64,000 nucleotides of DNA from the NCBI GenBank assembly GCA_001683735.1, contig LUGG01000006.1:1860001-1924000 (forward strand), given 5' to 3'. The DNA comes from Grifola frondosa (lineage: Eukaryota; Basidiomycota; Agaricomycetes; Polyporales; Grifolaceae). Positions 35,221 through 47,194 of this stretch are shown here, in pieces (the first letter of the stretch is position 1; every line of letters starts with the position of its first letter). A program made the position numbers and the translations under genes. The notes beneath the pieces were generated by a model, which was not told the origin of the DNA, did no database searches, and was given only the letters and a program-made list of their open reading frames with translations.

Positions 35221-38200
35221 ATGTCACCAAGCACCAATGCAGCGAGCACTGTCGGTCAGCGTCCACATCGTACCATTCAACTGTCAGCGAAAATTGCAGA
35301 CCCCACAAAAGTTGTCACCGACAACAAATATCTTCAATGAAATTATGCATGCGAACTCGAATCCCGGACTCTACACAAACTCGAAGCCCAGATTGCAACA
35401 GAAGCTGGGAAAATTTCGTCAGGCCTTGATGATTCTCTACCCGGCAGTACTTTGTTACCCTCCCAGGTTTCCAAAGATGTGGAAAGTTCTCACTCTGGTG
35501 CTGTCAACATAATCTTGCTACCATCAGATGAGGAACCAGAGCCCAATGTCAAGCAGAAATGTATGTTAATTTGCATCCTTGTGACTCTTACTCAAAATGT
35601 TCTTGCGCTATGAACAGCTGTCATTCGAAAATGGCACACGGTTCATCTGAGTTCAGATGATGAGGAAAATGGCAGCTCCGAAGATAGCTCTGCTGTCCAT
35701 CAAGCAGCTAAAGAGAAGGGTGAGTAATTTTCATCTCAAGCATATGTGGTTTCTGATATGTATTCTACAACAGGCAAGACCTCGAAGCAACCACGACGCG
35801 AAGCAACCCAACCAGATGAGGTCGACGACAACGGCATGCTAAAGGATGTCGAAGTTCAAGAGATTACGACACTGCAGCTGACACAGGATGAGCACCGACA
35901 TGACATTGACCATTTCTTCAATCAACTGTATATGAAAATCGGTGCCAATGGGATGGAAAAGGGACATCGGGATCGTAAGCATTGCAAGTAAGTTCATGAT
36001 TTTCATCTGTGTTGAAAGGTCTTGCTCACGTGCTTTTACAGACTAAGAGTAACAATTGTAAATGAGGTGATGATGCTGTGGCATCATCTCGAGGCCAAGC
36101 ACCCAGTAAGTTCTGATAACAATGTTCTCAGTTGCAACAGTGAGCTAATATCACCATCATGATACTCTCAAGGCAACTTACTGCAAGTGGGCGCAAAAGC
36201 ACGATTTTGAATTTCGCCTTCCAGGCGATGTCAAGAAGTGGAAAGATGCTATGAAGCGTGAGTGTGAACATCAACAACGCATTGATGGCCATCTTCACGA
36301 GCTGCCGCCCAAGGATGCATCATCGCCTACTCCGAACAAGTCTTTCGTGAAGCTGCCATTGAATGGCTAATTGCCACTGACCAGGTATGCTGTTCTCTCT
36401 ACATGTATTGACAGATACCCACTGATGATCAACAACAGCCTATATCTGCACTCGAACACCCTAAATTCAAAGCAATGATCAACATTGCATCCCGTGTGAC
36501 CGATGGCGTAAAGATTCCATCACGCAAAGTCGCATGCAAGGAGATCTTGTGTCTGTTCGATGCACAGATGGAGGGCCTTCGGAAAAGGCTAAATGTATGT
36601 ATATTTCGTATGTTGCTCATCACTGCACTAACTGGTATACCTTAGAGCGAGAACGCCACAGGTGAAGTAAGCCTCACCTGTGATGCTTGGCAGGCTGCGA
36701 ACATAGACACATACTTCGCTGTCACCGCTCACTGGATTGACAAAGTGATGCCAAATGTCTGGGAGCTTCGAAACACGCTTCTCAGCTTCACATGCCTCAA
36801 CAGTGCTCACAATGGCCATCGCCTTGGTCAAGCATTATACAAGATTGTAGACTGGGTGGGCATAGCTCACAAGGTAAGCTTTACACATGTAGTACCTGAT
36901 TTGAAGCTTACATCCATGAATGATACTAGATCGGCCATATTACTTGTGATAACACATCAAACAATGGTACAATGCTGTCCGAGTTCTCCGTTCATATTAG
37001 GAATAAAACCAGCAAGTCATTTGATGTGAAAAAATGGCGTATCAAGTAAGTACATTCGTCAACAACTTGTCTGCCTCACTGATGTCGTGTAGCTGTCTAG
37101 CACATGTTATCAACCTTGCAACACAAGCTCTCATTGCCATGTACAGTAAGACACCGCACTTTGACCCGGTGGACCTGCGAAACACCTTAATATCTCACAT
37201 AAGACCTATCGAGATGAAGTAGGATTGGTTTGTGCAATAGCTGTTAAGGTGCAGTATTTTCTATTATATTTCAGAGATCTGCTTGTCTGATATCTGCAAG
37301 CAGAAGTGATCATCTGCAAAACGCAAGGATATCTATCGCCGTATTCAATTGAATGCCGGCGTCAAGAAGATGACACAGTTGTTGATTGACATGAAGGTCC
37401 ATTGGTCTTCAACGTACGTCATGCTACATCATGCAGAACCTCACAAGGAGGTACGAGAACCAAACTTATTATGAATCAGATGCTGATTGCTTGTCTTTAG
37501 CATGTCAATACATTTGTGTATGAGATTGGCTGCGAGGAGAAGAATCTTGTGAAGCGTTGCAAGATTGACGACCTCAAGCTGTCCAAGCAGGAGTGGGATC
37601 GGGTGAAGTTATTTCTTAATCTCTTAGGTGTAAGTTTTGCTATGTATCAGTTACTGGTGGTTCACTAATGCCAACAACCTATAGCATGCAGATAATGGAC
37701 AACAATCATTCTCATCCAAATGAGAGCCAACATTGCATCTCGCCATCCCCATGCTCGAGGCACTACATAAAGCATGGTCATCACGCATGGCACATGATGA
37801 CTATCAGGTGTTTTCATCAGCGCTTTCCGTTGCTTTGGTGAAAATTGAGGAATACTATGACAAGACCGAGGACTGTGACGCATACATTGTTTCTATGTGT
37901 GAGTTATCTTTTCTCTGTTGCAAATCACTATTGATATAATACATTTATCATTAGATCTTGTTCCTGACAAGAAGAACTCACATTTCGTCAAGCATTGGAG
38001 CTGTGATTTACAAAATCGTGCCAAGGAACACATGGAGCAAATAGTGAGCTATGTTGGTCTCTTCAGATTATTGTATGCTAACCAAAAATGCGGAAGTTCG
38101 AGCAGAGATATAAACAAATGCATGCGAGCTCGTCAGTGACTATGAAGGTTAAGAAGACTCTGTCGCACACAACCTCTCTTCTGTGACAATTGTCTGATGA

Positions 38201-39167
38201 TGAGGATGGTGAGGAGCATTAGTGTTGCTGCAGCTAAGTCAGGCCTAAATGATATATGACTCATAACTTGTGCAGTTTTTCATATACCAAAGTGATTTTA
38301 CACTCATTTTGTAGCCTATATATAGCCGCATAATCTTGCCCATATCAAAATGTTATACCTTGTATTGATGGAGATATGGCCAAAAAGCCGATTGCAAAGT
38401 CCGACTTTGTAGTCAGCTTTTTTACCAATGTAACTGAAATTGAAACACATTCAAGATAATTATGCAAATGGTGGTGTTACATTTAAATACATATACATCT
38501 TAGCTATTAATTTCAATTAATATCATGTCATTATCTGTAAAACTCATGTCAGAATATCTAAAAAGCTGAAACAGGTGTGACTAAGCTGTGGCAACACTAA
38601 GGAGCATGACAATCCTATACTCAGTGCTTTAGACATGCAGAAGCCATGGCTGCCAGAATTTTGTCAATATCTTGAGACAATGGAACAGATTCCGCAAGGC
38701 ATGTCAATAATTCAGTGGTGGGGGGTAAGTTGTTACTCATGCTCTATTATTGAATGTGACTGAAGTCTATCGATTCAAAGTACAATAGTCATAGATATCC
38801 GGTATGGGGCTCACTTGCGTAAGACTACCTTGCAATCATGGGTAGCTCAGTTTCGAGTGAACGAGCATTCTCGCAAGGGGGTATTACGATAAGTGACCAC
38901 CACAATAGGTTGAAGGGAGATGTCATCAAAGCACTTCAAGTACTGAAGTGTGCTTTACGACAAGACTTATTATTTCGATCACCAGCTCCATCCTCAAGTT
39001 TCGAGCAGGAAGTTGAGGACACTTCTGAGAGTGATAATGTGGAGGTAGTAGATGGCTTTGATGAGATTGTGGAGAAGGAGGGTGACACAGGAGTATCAGC
39101 ATGGGATCTTATTTTAGATGACAAGGATGATGATTTGTTTACTGACAATGAAGATTATAACGAGTAA
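35221..39167 (+). pseudogene. hAT transposase, inactivated
   Basis: The start is MSPSTNAASTVGQRPH at 35221. Exons joined by short introns include KWAQKHDFEFRLPGDVKKW (about 36190), AAIEWLIATDQ, then GEVSLTCDAWQA with the usual hAT catalytic Asp context (about 36662-36700), FAVTAHWIDK, IGHITCDNTSNNGTMLSEF (about 36931-36985) and CLAHVINLATQA. The C-terminal dimerisation region is SSVSSERAFSQGGITISDHH (about 38841-38900). Damage seen: TGA at 35338-35340 in the first exon, a one-base slip near 36310, further stops, and the MITE at 38220 upstream of the C-terminal exon. Mobilisation by this copy is therefore unlikely. Confidence 0.85.
38220..38599 (+). mobile_element. 380-bp hAT-type MITE nested in the hAT transposon, with 8-bp duplication
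   Basis: The ends are TAGTGTTGCTGCAGCTAAGTCA and, inward from the right, TAGTGTTGCCACAGCTTAGTCA (19 of 22 match). The flanks are AGGAGCAT at 38212-38219 and AGGAGCAT at 38600-38607. There is no coding sequence. A truncated inverted copy lies at 29288-29631. Confidence 0.95.
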
Positions 39168-41180
39168 TCTTAGGTATTTAGACATACAGGCCCCAGCTTA
39201 GGCCAAGCCAGGCCAAAGCCAGGCCGGATATAGGGCTTATGGCCCAGCTTGATATCTTCCTCAAGCCGTGGGCCCTTATAAGCCGGGCCAAAGCCGGGGC
39301 TTTGAGGCCAAGCCGGGCCGGCACAACACTAGCCACACCAGAATTCCTCCCCTCCCCCTCCCTCAATACTTCATGTATTCTCTTTGTTTAAAGTTCCCCT
39401 TAGTCCTACATATGTGTAATTTGATTATACATACAGTAGAGACTCCAAATGATGATGAAATTTCGTCTGCCCCTGCTTTGCTGGCAGGGATCCCTCCTAA
39501 TTTGGGAAATGAATATCAGACGGAATCTAAAGCACAGGGCACCGTCGGAAAGATGTATTTTATCCTAATAAGACAATGTTTACGCCAAAACAATCTGTTC
39601 CATACTCGCTTCAGGGCACACATAACAACCTTGGGTGGCAGTTGCCACACTGATCACCCAATATCTTTCCATCCAGTTGCTCCTTTTTTGTCTTCTGTTT
39701 TGTATACATTTGCCATTATATAGGCCTCTTAGAAAATGTTTCTATCTTACTGTTTGAACCACAATTAACAATGCTGCATTCCAAACACTGAAATGTGATC
39801 CCCCCCTGCTAGGGAATTTTCTGGCGGCTTTAAACATATGCAAAGTTCCAAAAATATAGTAGTATTATATATCTACAATATACAACAAACATTACAAGAC
39901 TCCACCAGGAAGTGGATGAGATATGAGGAGAATACCCAATTGTGGCTGAAACCTCAATACTGCTGTACCGGGCTCAAGTCACCTGTACAGTAAATCAGAG
40001 GCAAGTCCACTGATTCCTCAATTACTCCCTCAATTCCTCATCAATATTTATGGTCTTGGACTTGTTTTGAATCTGTGATATTCCTCTATCCTATCCTGCA
40101 ATCCGAACTTTTATTATATTCCATGTAGTAGTACAATTGTATAATCTACAGGGGAAGCTGATAAGGATTCCACCATATGGGATCGTCGCTGATAAGCATG
40201 ATGTATGGCTCATAATAATGCCTTAATGCAAGGTAATGCGCCAGAAAAGTCTGCTTGAATTTAGGGCCAAATCCCATTCAGGAAGGATGGAGGAAATGTT
40301 TCAGCCACCCCTGAATACTGTTGTGTGTGTTGTGAAGCGAGTACTGGATGGAATCTTTCGGCATAAACATTGCCTTATTAGGATGAAATACACTCTTTCC
40401 GATGGTGCCCTGTGCTTTAGATTCCGTCTGATATTCATTTCCCAAATTAGGAGGGATCCCTGCCAGCAAAGCAGGGGCAGACGAAATTTCATCATCATTT
40501 GGAGCTCTCTACTGTACGTATAATCAAATTACACATACGTAGGACTAAGGGGAACTTTAAACAAAGAGAATACATGAAGTATTGAGGGAGGGGGAGGGGG
40601 AGGAATTCTGGTGTGGCTGAGCCTGCACCTATCAGAAATGGTATGTTTTCCGTCACATATTCTGCCAAAAAAATGCCAGAATAATGAATAGGACATTAAT
40701 GCGACCAAGGGGATGAAGGAATCAAGAATTTTGGTGAGGATTTGAGGGAGCAATGCAGCAGAACATTCTGGGGTGGTTGCCCAGAATGGTATGTTTTTAT
40801 TTTAATATCATACAAATATATGTATATATTCTAATTCTACTCGACGACCGCTTTCAGACAAATCTAAAATGAAGAAAATCCGTGCAGAATTGAGGGAGTA
40901 ATGGAGGAGAAAACATATGGTGGCTATGTTTAAAACATACCAAATGCGGTATGTTTCCGCAACATATGACAAATGCTATATCCGGTGAAAGCTCTGCAAC
41001 ATACAAATATGGGTGTGCAAATATCATATCAGTACCTCTACTATATATGGAGATATTTGAATATTAAAAAACATTTATTGATTTCTAAGTTATGGCAGGG
41101 CCCCAAGAATATCTAGCAGGACCTGGTGTGTTAGATCACATTGTAATGCTGGTTGCTAGTATACTAGCAAACATTATAGT

Positions 41181-41723
41181 AGCTGTACATGGAAGCCTGG
41201 CATGGAGCGACAGAGGATCACTGCGAATTGTGTGTCCAGAAGAGATGCGCCGAGCTCCAGAGCGGTGCTGCAGCATGCATGCATCTTCTTGAAATGAGCA
41301 TATAGGTCAGCACCAGGGGTGTACTTGAGGGTGCAAACATGGTCAACTGCATTCATGAGGGACACGGGGTCCGTGCGTTCACATTTGTCCTTCAGTTGCT
41401 TCCAGATCTCCGCAGCTGTCTTCCCATTTGCAATAACTCCAGAGCTATGGAAGTGCTTTATGTTCAATATCATAATAGCCTTGCAGACCTTGTCTTTGTC
41501 ATCCCACACCTCACCATGTGTCATGCTACTAGGCTCCTGGGTGCTGTCAGTGGCGATGACCATGGGAGGGTGGGTTTTTGATCCGCCGAGGTGACCAAAT
41601 GACTTGCATACCTTGCAGATGTGGGTAATGCGGTCCTTTCAGTCCAGCCAGTTCATTCGATCAAGCTGTTGGGACTTAGTGAAGCTGGGAAGCTTGGTGT
41701 CTGAAACTGAAGATGCCATCATT
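41181..41723 (-). pseudogene. Copia-type gag fragment (UBN2-like)
   Basis: The minus-strand frame starts about 41722 with MMASSVSDTKLPSF and contains MNWLD, an in-frame stop, then ICKVCKSFGHLGGS. The main block reads AEIWKQLKDKCERTDPVSLM and LKYTPGADLYAHFKKM, typical of Copia gag. It is cut at about 41175 by the fold-back element, so protease, integrase and reverse transcriptase are absent. It lies just inside the LTR at 41914-42139 in matching orientation. Confidence 0.75.
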
Positions 41724-41913
41724 TGGTGGCTGTATGCAGGGTATTTGCGGGGTATATGCGAGGTATAAGGCATGCAATGAGTTTCTGGCTCGTCGGCTTG
41801 GGTATTAGGGTGACGGTCTAGTCGCTGGTAAAGGTAGATGGATTTGATGAGTTTCAGGCTCGTTGAGTCGAGTTAAGCTCCTGGGCTTAAGTAGTACTTA
41901 ATGGCTCATAACC

Positions 41914-42139
41914 TGTTACAGCAAGCCTCAGTCATGAAGTACTCGACTGATATTAGTTTACACTACCTGTTACAGCAAGCCTGTACAGTACATTAGTCTA
42001 GTTCTATCAATACAGTTATCAAACTCACCTCAGTCATGAAGTACTCGACTGAGGTGTTACAAGTATGAACGCACATCCAAGTATGCTCTGTCACGTCACG
42101 TGCATCTCGTCATGTGTCTCGTGGTCTCTCCGCTCAACA
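41914..42139 (-). mobile_element. 5' LTR of the Copia fragment
   Basis: On the minus strand the 226-bp segment runs from TGTTGAGCGGAG to GCTGTAACA and is homologous to the solo LTR at 25537-25766. The next bases inward, GGTTATGAGCC, resemble a tRNA-iMet-type primer-binding site of Copia elements. The hairpin word is CTCAGTCGAGTACTTC...GACTGAG. The 3' LTR is missing. Confidence 0.8.
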
Positions 42140-42249
42140 ATAGATATACTTAAGTAACTCGAAATTGTATTGCCTGCTCGAACTGCGTAGCGAGCCTAAC
42201 TCATTCCTAATGATCCATATTAGAATCAGTGATGATAGTTCCCTCAAGC

Positions 42250-45200
42250 ATTCACAAGAGACGTCCAAAGCTGTCACCACATTAGTGACCTTTTCGGCGA
42301 CATTAATAGACCATCACTCATGCTTTAATTTGTGCTTCCAGTCAAAATCTCCAGTGATATCCCAGTCGCCGACATTAAGGTTAAGGCCATGCATATTCCC
42401 AAGGATTTTGAACAAGGAATGATTGTATTTGATTCTCTTGTTCATGAAGAGATCATAGACCATTGCTCATCGACCTGCATCACTGTCAGAAGAAAATGAC
42501 CATATAGGACCAAGAGACACTCATTCCATACTGCGAAGACTTCCGAAAGAAGAGCCCACAATTGATCTGGAGGCTCTGCCTTGCGTGTAGATGAAATTAT
42601 CACTGGATATGCACCCCGGAGCAATGGACCAAAGGAGCCAAGTGCAATTATTGAGGTCTCCTTACCATAGTGTACATCTCCTCTGTCAAGAGCTTCAGCA
42701 AGCAAGATCGCACTCTCGTAAGTATTGAGCTGAACGTTTACACAATTGATGTGTTCACAACATAGCCCACCGACAGAGTCAGCATGAGGAAAATAGCAAG
42801 CTACCTCATCTTGATTCACCTCATCCCAGAAGACTAAGGCTCCAACCATTTAGTATACATATACAAAAATTTCATAAATAGATAGTATATAGTACATACA
42901 TGGTATATACATAGTATATATATGGTATATATGATTATTGTCAAGTTATAAATAAGTACTAGTATTATAACTTTCTATGTCCTTCTTTAATCTGTTACTG
43001 TGTACACTTCATTATAAAAAGGGTCTTAGCCTTTAGGGAACTATATATATCAGCACAAAGATGAAAATATAAGATAAAATGTTCTACTACCACTCTTGCT
43101 CCAAAAATAGCAAGAAAATCAACTCATTATGCTTAATTACTTTCTCTATAGAAGCAGAGCCATTATCAAAGAACAATAACACAAGAAATCTTAATAAATG
43201 ATCAACATAAGATATCAAATTATTTGGAGCATCAAACAATTTCTAGGATTTGAAGCTGCTACCAATGTATGTCACTGTGTCAATTATATATCAATTGTGA
43301 TTATGATTATTTCATTTTGATTTGAAGTTTGATATTCAATAGAATTATGTTGTCACTAGAGATTTCAAGTATATGACAATATTCTTTACACTATGATTAT
43401 TTTGAAACCATTTACTATGTATATACTATATATATACTGTATACTAACTGATCCGTAAATATATGTATATAGTATACAGTAAAAACCATATATACACAGT
43501 ATATACATTAAATAGTTGGAGCCTTACAGAAGACCGACATTCCACTCAAAAATGGCGCATTCAGTCCAAATCAGCTAGCCTGCACTCGAATAGCTCTTTC
43601 ATATTGAATTTGATCTCCTCGATGGTCGGCATGCATAGCGAGGGAATAAGGCAAGTAAAGTGGCGATGTCGAAAAAGAGATCATACTGATGGAAGGGCCA
43701 TGTATTTATTGAAAGCATAGAGGAGGCTGCGACCGCCGAGCCGAAGCACTAACAGTGCAATGTCAAGGTCCTTCTCTTGGTATCCACGAGCCTGATATAA
43801 GCCCATGAGAGTATCTTCTATCCGATTGGTGATCTCGGTGATACTGACCTTGTCTTTCAGTCCCTGCTAGACAAGCTGCTGCATGCATGGAACATCACCA
43901 GTTGCCACTGCCATGACTAAGTGTCGTTGATCATCAAGCTTCTTGAGAAATGTTGCACATCAACGACCGAGGTTCAAGTTCTGCGTCCGACATTAGTATA
44001 ACTGTTTAGGGCTTCATCCCATTCCTTGACGGACGCGCATAGCTGTTCATGTGTGAGCTAACGAAGAGAGCCATTCGATAGTCTTGCTGACGCTTTGACA
44101 TTCTGCGCAGCACTGGTTGTTCATCGAGATGGATAAACACTTTTCGGACCGCACATGAGATGGGACACCATTCTCGTCAACAGCACAGAAAACATAACCA
44201 AGAGGTGGAAGAGTGCGGCTGGCTCAGTTACCCATTCCATGTTGTTGAAACAGATAGGTCTCAAAGAAGTGCTGCAGTCCAGGGCATACTGAGTGTTTCG
44301 ATGAAGGATAGGAGATAGAAGAGTTGTTGTTCGGAATGCTAGAAAGAGTGTTGAGTGAATGATCCGTGAGATGGCGCGCTTCGTACGAAGCAGACACCAT
44401 CTCTGGCACGAGCTCAGTTGCGCTGACAGAGACATTATGCGCTAATGTCGATGGTTCATCTACACAGTTGGATGTTGAATGCTCTGATTCCGAGTCTCTA
44501 TATAGGCAAAATCAGCAAACTGCGAGTGCAAAAAATGACGGTGCTCACGAGATATCGCTTCCATTCTCAAAATCTTCTGGTGTCTTGATCTTGAATTGTA
44601 TATCACTTGTTGTCATCAGCGCAAGCATGTGAGAGGCATGAAGGAGTGAAAAACGCAGGCTTGGAGTTCAGAAAAAGCACTTGTCGTTGTTCTCGAGTTT
44701 CAGCCACGACAAGCTCAATATTTGACCTGAGACACTTCTTGCTTCCAAGGTGAGATTGTAAAGGAACAAGGTTACATGTCTTGGATGACTCAGTCCGAAC
44801 CCAAGTGTGACAGCACAGACACCGCACCTTGGCCTTCCCATCATCTCCGTACTCTCATTGCAGCATGTCCGGCTGGAGATAAAATGTCAATGTGACTGGT
44901 ATGGGGGTGCTTGGGCCCACAGACAGAGGGGCAGTTGATGGGGTGCTGGGACATGTTGGGATGACAGGATCATGGCATGGCAAACGCAGATCGGATGAGA
45001 CGGGAGTATTAAATGGATATATTGTTGTAGATGATGTTAAAGATGAGGGGTTCGGAAGAAATGGTATAGCAGGGACAATGTAAGGGATTACGAATTCCGG
45101 GGCACCAAGAGTGGCATGACCAGAAGGACTGGTGTTATCTGGCAAAGGTGGACTCAGAAATGGATATAGATCATAGAATAAATTGTGTCCAAGCTGAGTA

Positions 45201-45484
45201 GGAGGAAGTGATGTCGGAATGTCATGCATAAGTTGAGAGAATGTTGGAGGAAGGACAGGCTCGGAATTTTCATGCTGGAGAGGATGGGAGTCTAGAGCAG
45301 GCAAACCACCCTCTTGTGAGCTGTTGATGATTTCCAAAGGATTGTCAGAAGTATTGATGACGACGTTGGGTGAAAAGTGAGCGGCTCTAGCAAAGTTACA
45401 GTCAAGCAAGCCACCACCACCAATTATGGCTGTCCAAATACGATTAAATACACTCGAAGTGCAATAATTATTGATACATATCAA
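42250..45484 (-). pseudogene. broken copy of a multi-copy agaricomycete ORF family with CxxC zinc motif
   Basis: The order on the minus strand is: a Pro/Ser-rich leader (45484-44855); a zinc-like motif RCLCCHTW...LQSHLGSKKC (about 44825-44730); a region with RHLVMAVATGDVPCMQQL, then stop, then QGLKDKVSITEITNRIED and DIALLVLRLGGRSLLYAFN (about 43940-43690); a MITE; and then FWDEVNQDEVACYFPHADSV, VHYGKETSIIALGSFGPLLRG and GPIWSFSSDSDAGRRA (42849 to about 42400). This order matches a repetitive mushroom family that I know only as hypothetical proteins. Frameshifts and stops are frequent and the C-terminal end is lost next to the Copia LTR. It may be a transposon protein; the function is unknown. 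Confidence 0.55.
42835..43526. mobile_element. 692-bp hAT-type MITE with perfect 8-bp duplication
   Basis: The ends are TAAGGCTCCAACCATTTAGT and, inward from the right, TAAGGCTCCAACTATTTAAT. The flanks are CAGAAGAC at 42827-42834 and CAGAAGAC at 43527-43534. The interior is very AT-rich with TATATAGTATAC-like words. Removing it with one flank rejoins the reading frame of the host ORF across FWDEVNQDEV. Confidence 0.95.
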
Positions 45485-46099
45485 TACTTCAACACCGCCG
45501 AGAAGTATTTATTTCTACTGAATTGTATCGTATTGTATTCATATTGTATTCGTATGTAATTCTATTTATTGTGGATTAAAATACATCCACATACGTGACG
45601 TTGTCTCCAGCCCCGCTTCAGCCACATCTCGGTGACCACTGTCTTCGATGCGGATTCGGCATTCATCGAAGAGTGTGCATCTGAGAGGGTGTGTCTACTC
45701 TGTGAGAATAAATGCTTGACCGACACACTGACTCCGGTAATAGTAAGAACATTCCATGCAATGTGAGAATGTGTCAGAAACTGTAGTGTATGAGTCTAAA
45801 ATCAATTGTTCATTGTAAGAAAACTTCAAACTTGGGTATACTGAGACATTCTGTATGGAGAAGGCCAAACTGGCACACTTCTGTCAATTTTCGCCCATCT
45901 CAGCTCGAAAAATCTGTGCTTCGGGTATTATAAAAATATGATTAAATACAGCACCTGTAATCTAGTGTATTGTATTTTAATGTATTGAATTCAATGATAT
46001 TCTGTAGGAAAAGAATACAGTCGAGGGTCGTATTTAATCATATTTAATCAGTATTCTGAGATTATAATGCAATTATATTTTTATTCTTGGACAGCCCTG
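45425..46099. mobile_element. second copy of the CAGGGCTG-type MITE, opposite orientation
   Basis: The left end TATGGCTGTCCAAATACGAT and the right end, read inward, CAGGGCTGTCCAAGAATAAA match the ends of the element at 55750-56395 in reverse order. The flanks CCACCAAT and CATTCAAT agree at 5 of 8 bases, consistent with an aged duplication. The first residues of the open frame ending at 45484 derive from this element. Confidence 0.7.
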
Positions 46100-47194
46100 C
46101 ATTCAATGGGAAAATTGGTCATTCCAAGGGTGGTCTGCCACAGGCGGCAAGAAAAAAGTGCCCAGGGAGATCTCAGTGCCCCATATGGAAGGCGCCCAGG
46201 GTTTTCCTTGGGCTCGACGGCGACTCCGGCATTTTAGCGCCCAAACGGTGTAGAAAATCTGTCACGTGACCCGGCAAACGGTCCAACGGTCTGTCGGTCT
46301 GTGTTCCCAATCGGGAAAACCCTTGGAATGGCGAAGTTGCCATTCAACGAAGTAACATGATCACGTGCACCGTGTCGTTCTCAAATATGTCTGAAATACA
46401 TCCTAGTATTTGATCATCCACCACAGCTACAAAGTGCTCTGATTCAATGATGATGCTGAACGTCCCATATCCGCTAGGACGTAGTCGTGTATATTGATCG
46501 GAGCACAATTACACAATGACCACGCAGCGTGTACGTTAGACCCTCAATGTGTTAGCAATAATTGGAATGTTCCGGACAGCAGAGGAAGTCAGAACTCTCC
46601 AGAGCTGCATACCGGAAACTCAGTCACTTGGTTTTAGAGGGCCATTGCTCTGCATGGCAGGTACAATTGATGAGGAAAATGATTAATTTTATTATTATTT
46701 GAGTCTTGTTTATTTTAAAATATTATATATAACCTTCTTTTACCCTTCTGACAATATGTATACCTTTGCAAAGTGCCAAACTTATTATTTAAACTATTCA
46801 TTATTAATTTGTTTATTACACATTATAAACAAATAATTATAGAATTATAGTATACATCCTTTAACATTCATAATTGAAGCACAGGGGTTTAATTAATATA
46901 TTCACTTTTTTACAAGGTAATTAAACATAAAATTTATTATTGTTTAAAAAAATATTTCAAATGACCTTCTCCTACCCTCCCAACAATATGCCCACCTTTG
47001 CAAAGTGCTACACTTATTATTTAAACTATTAATTATCAATTCATCTGTTATACATTATAAATAAGTAATTGTAAAATTATCGTATGGATCATTGACATTT
47101 ATAAATTGAAACACATAGGTTCAACTAATACATTAGTATTTTTACAAGCTTGATATGATATAATATACAAAATTTGAGTCATTGACATTGAATA
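46100..47194. other. AT-rich region, probable 3' noncoding end of the Helitron
   Basis: No gene. On the minus strand a short hairpin GCCATGCAGAGCAATGGC at about 46642-46659 is followed by CCTCTAA, which might be a Helitron CTRR terminus. The flanking base does not confirm it. Two diverged ~250-bp AT-rich blocks (about 46690-46920 and 46930-47160) resemble each other. Confidence 0.35.

Larger units (their letters stand above)
34948..39331 (+). mobile_element. hAT DNA transposon, 4384 bp, with 8-bp target-site duplication
   Basis: The terminal inverted repeats are TAGTGTTGTGC...GCACAACACTA (11 bp perfect, then GGCCCGGCTT in both). The flanks are GCCACACC at 34940-34947 and GCCACACC at 39332-39339, a perfect 8-bp duplication as expected for hAT. 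The uninterrupted site is present in the opposite arm of the host element (about 40607-40625) and at about 61485-61495. Subterminal regions are rich in GGCC/AGCCGGGCC words. It contains a decayed transposase gene and a nested MITE. Confidence 0.95.
34385..41180. mobile_element. fold-back element with ~860-bp inverted arms, carrying a nested hAT insertion
   Basis: The left arm (about 34394-34947, continuing 39340-39645 after the hAT insertion) is the inverted copy of the right arm (about 40305-41165), with scattered substitutions. A unique-looking interior of about 650 bp lies between them. The tips contain the self-complementary word CTAGTATACTAG, so exact ends and target duplication cannot be fixed. 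Related sequence forms the core of the palindrome at 61.1-62.3 kb and a fragment at 58.33-58.57 kb. No coding capacity was recognised. The right tip abuts a Copia gag fragment. Confidence 0.8.

Noticed and set aside
42960..43480. TATATAGTATAC-rich stretch as a replication origin
   Set aside because: It is the interior of the MITE at 42835-43526; AT-richness alone is no evidence of an origin.
43463..43720. Plus-strand 85-codon frame
   Set aside because: Starts inside a MITE and runs antisense through the broken ORF family.
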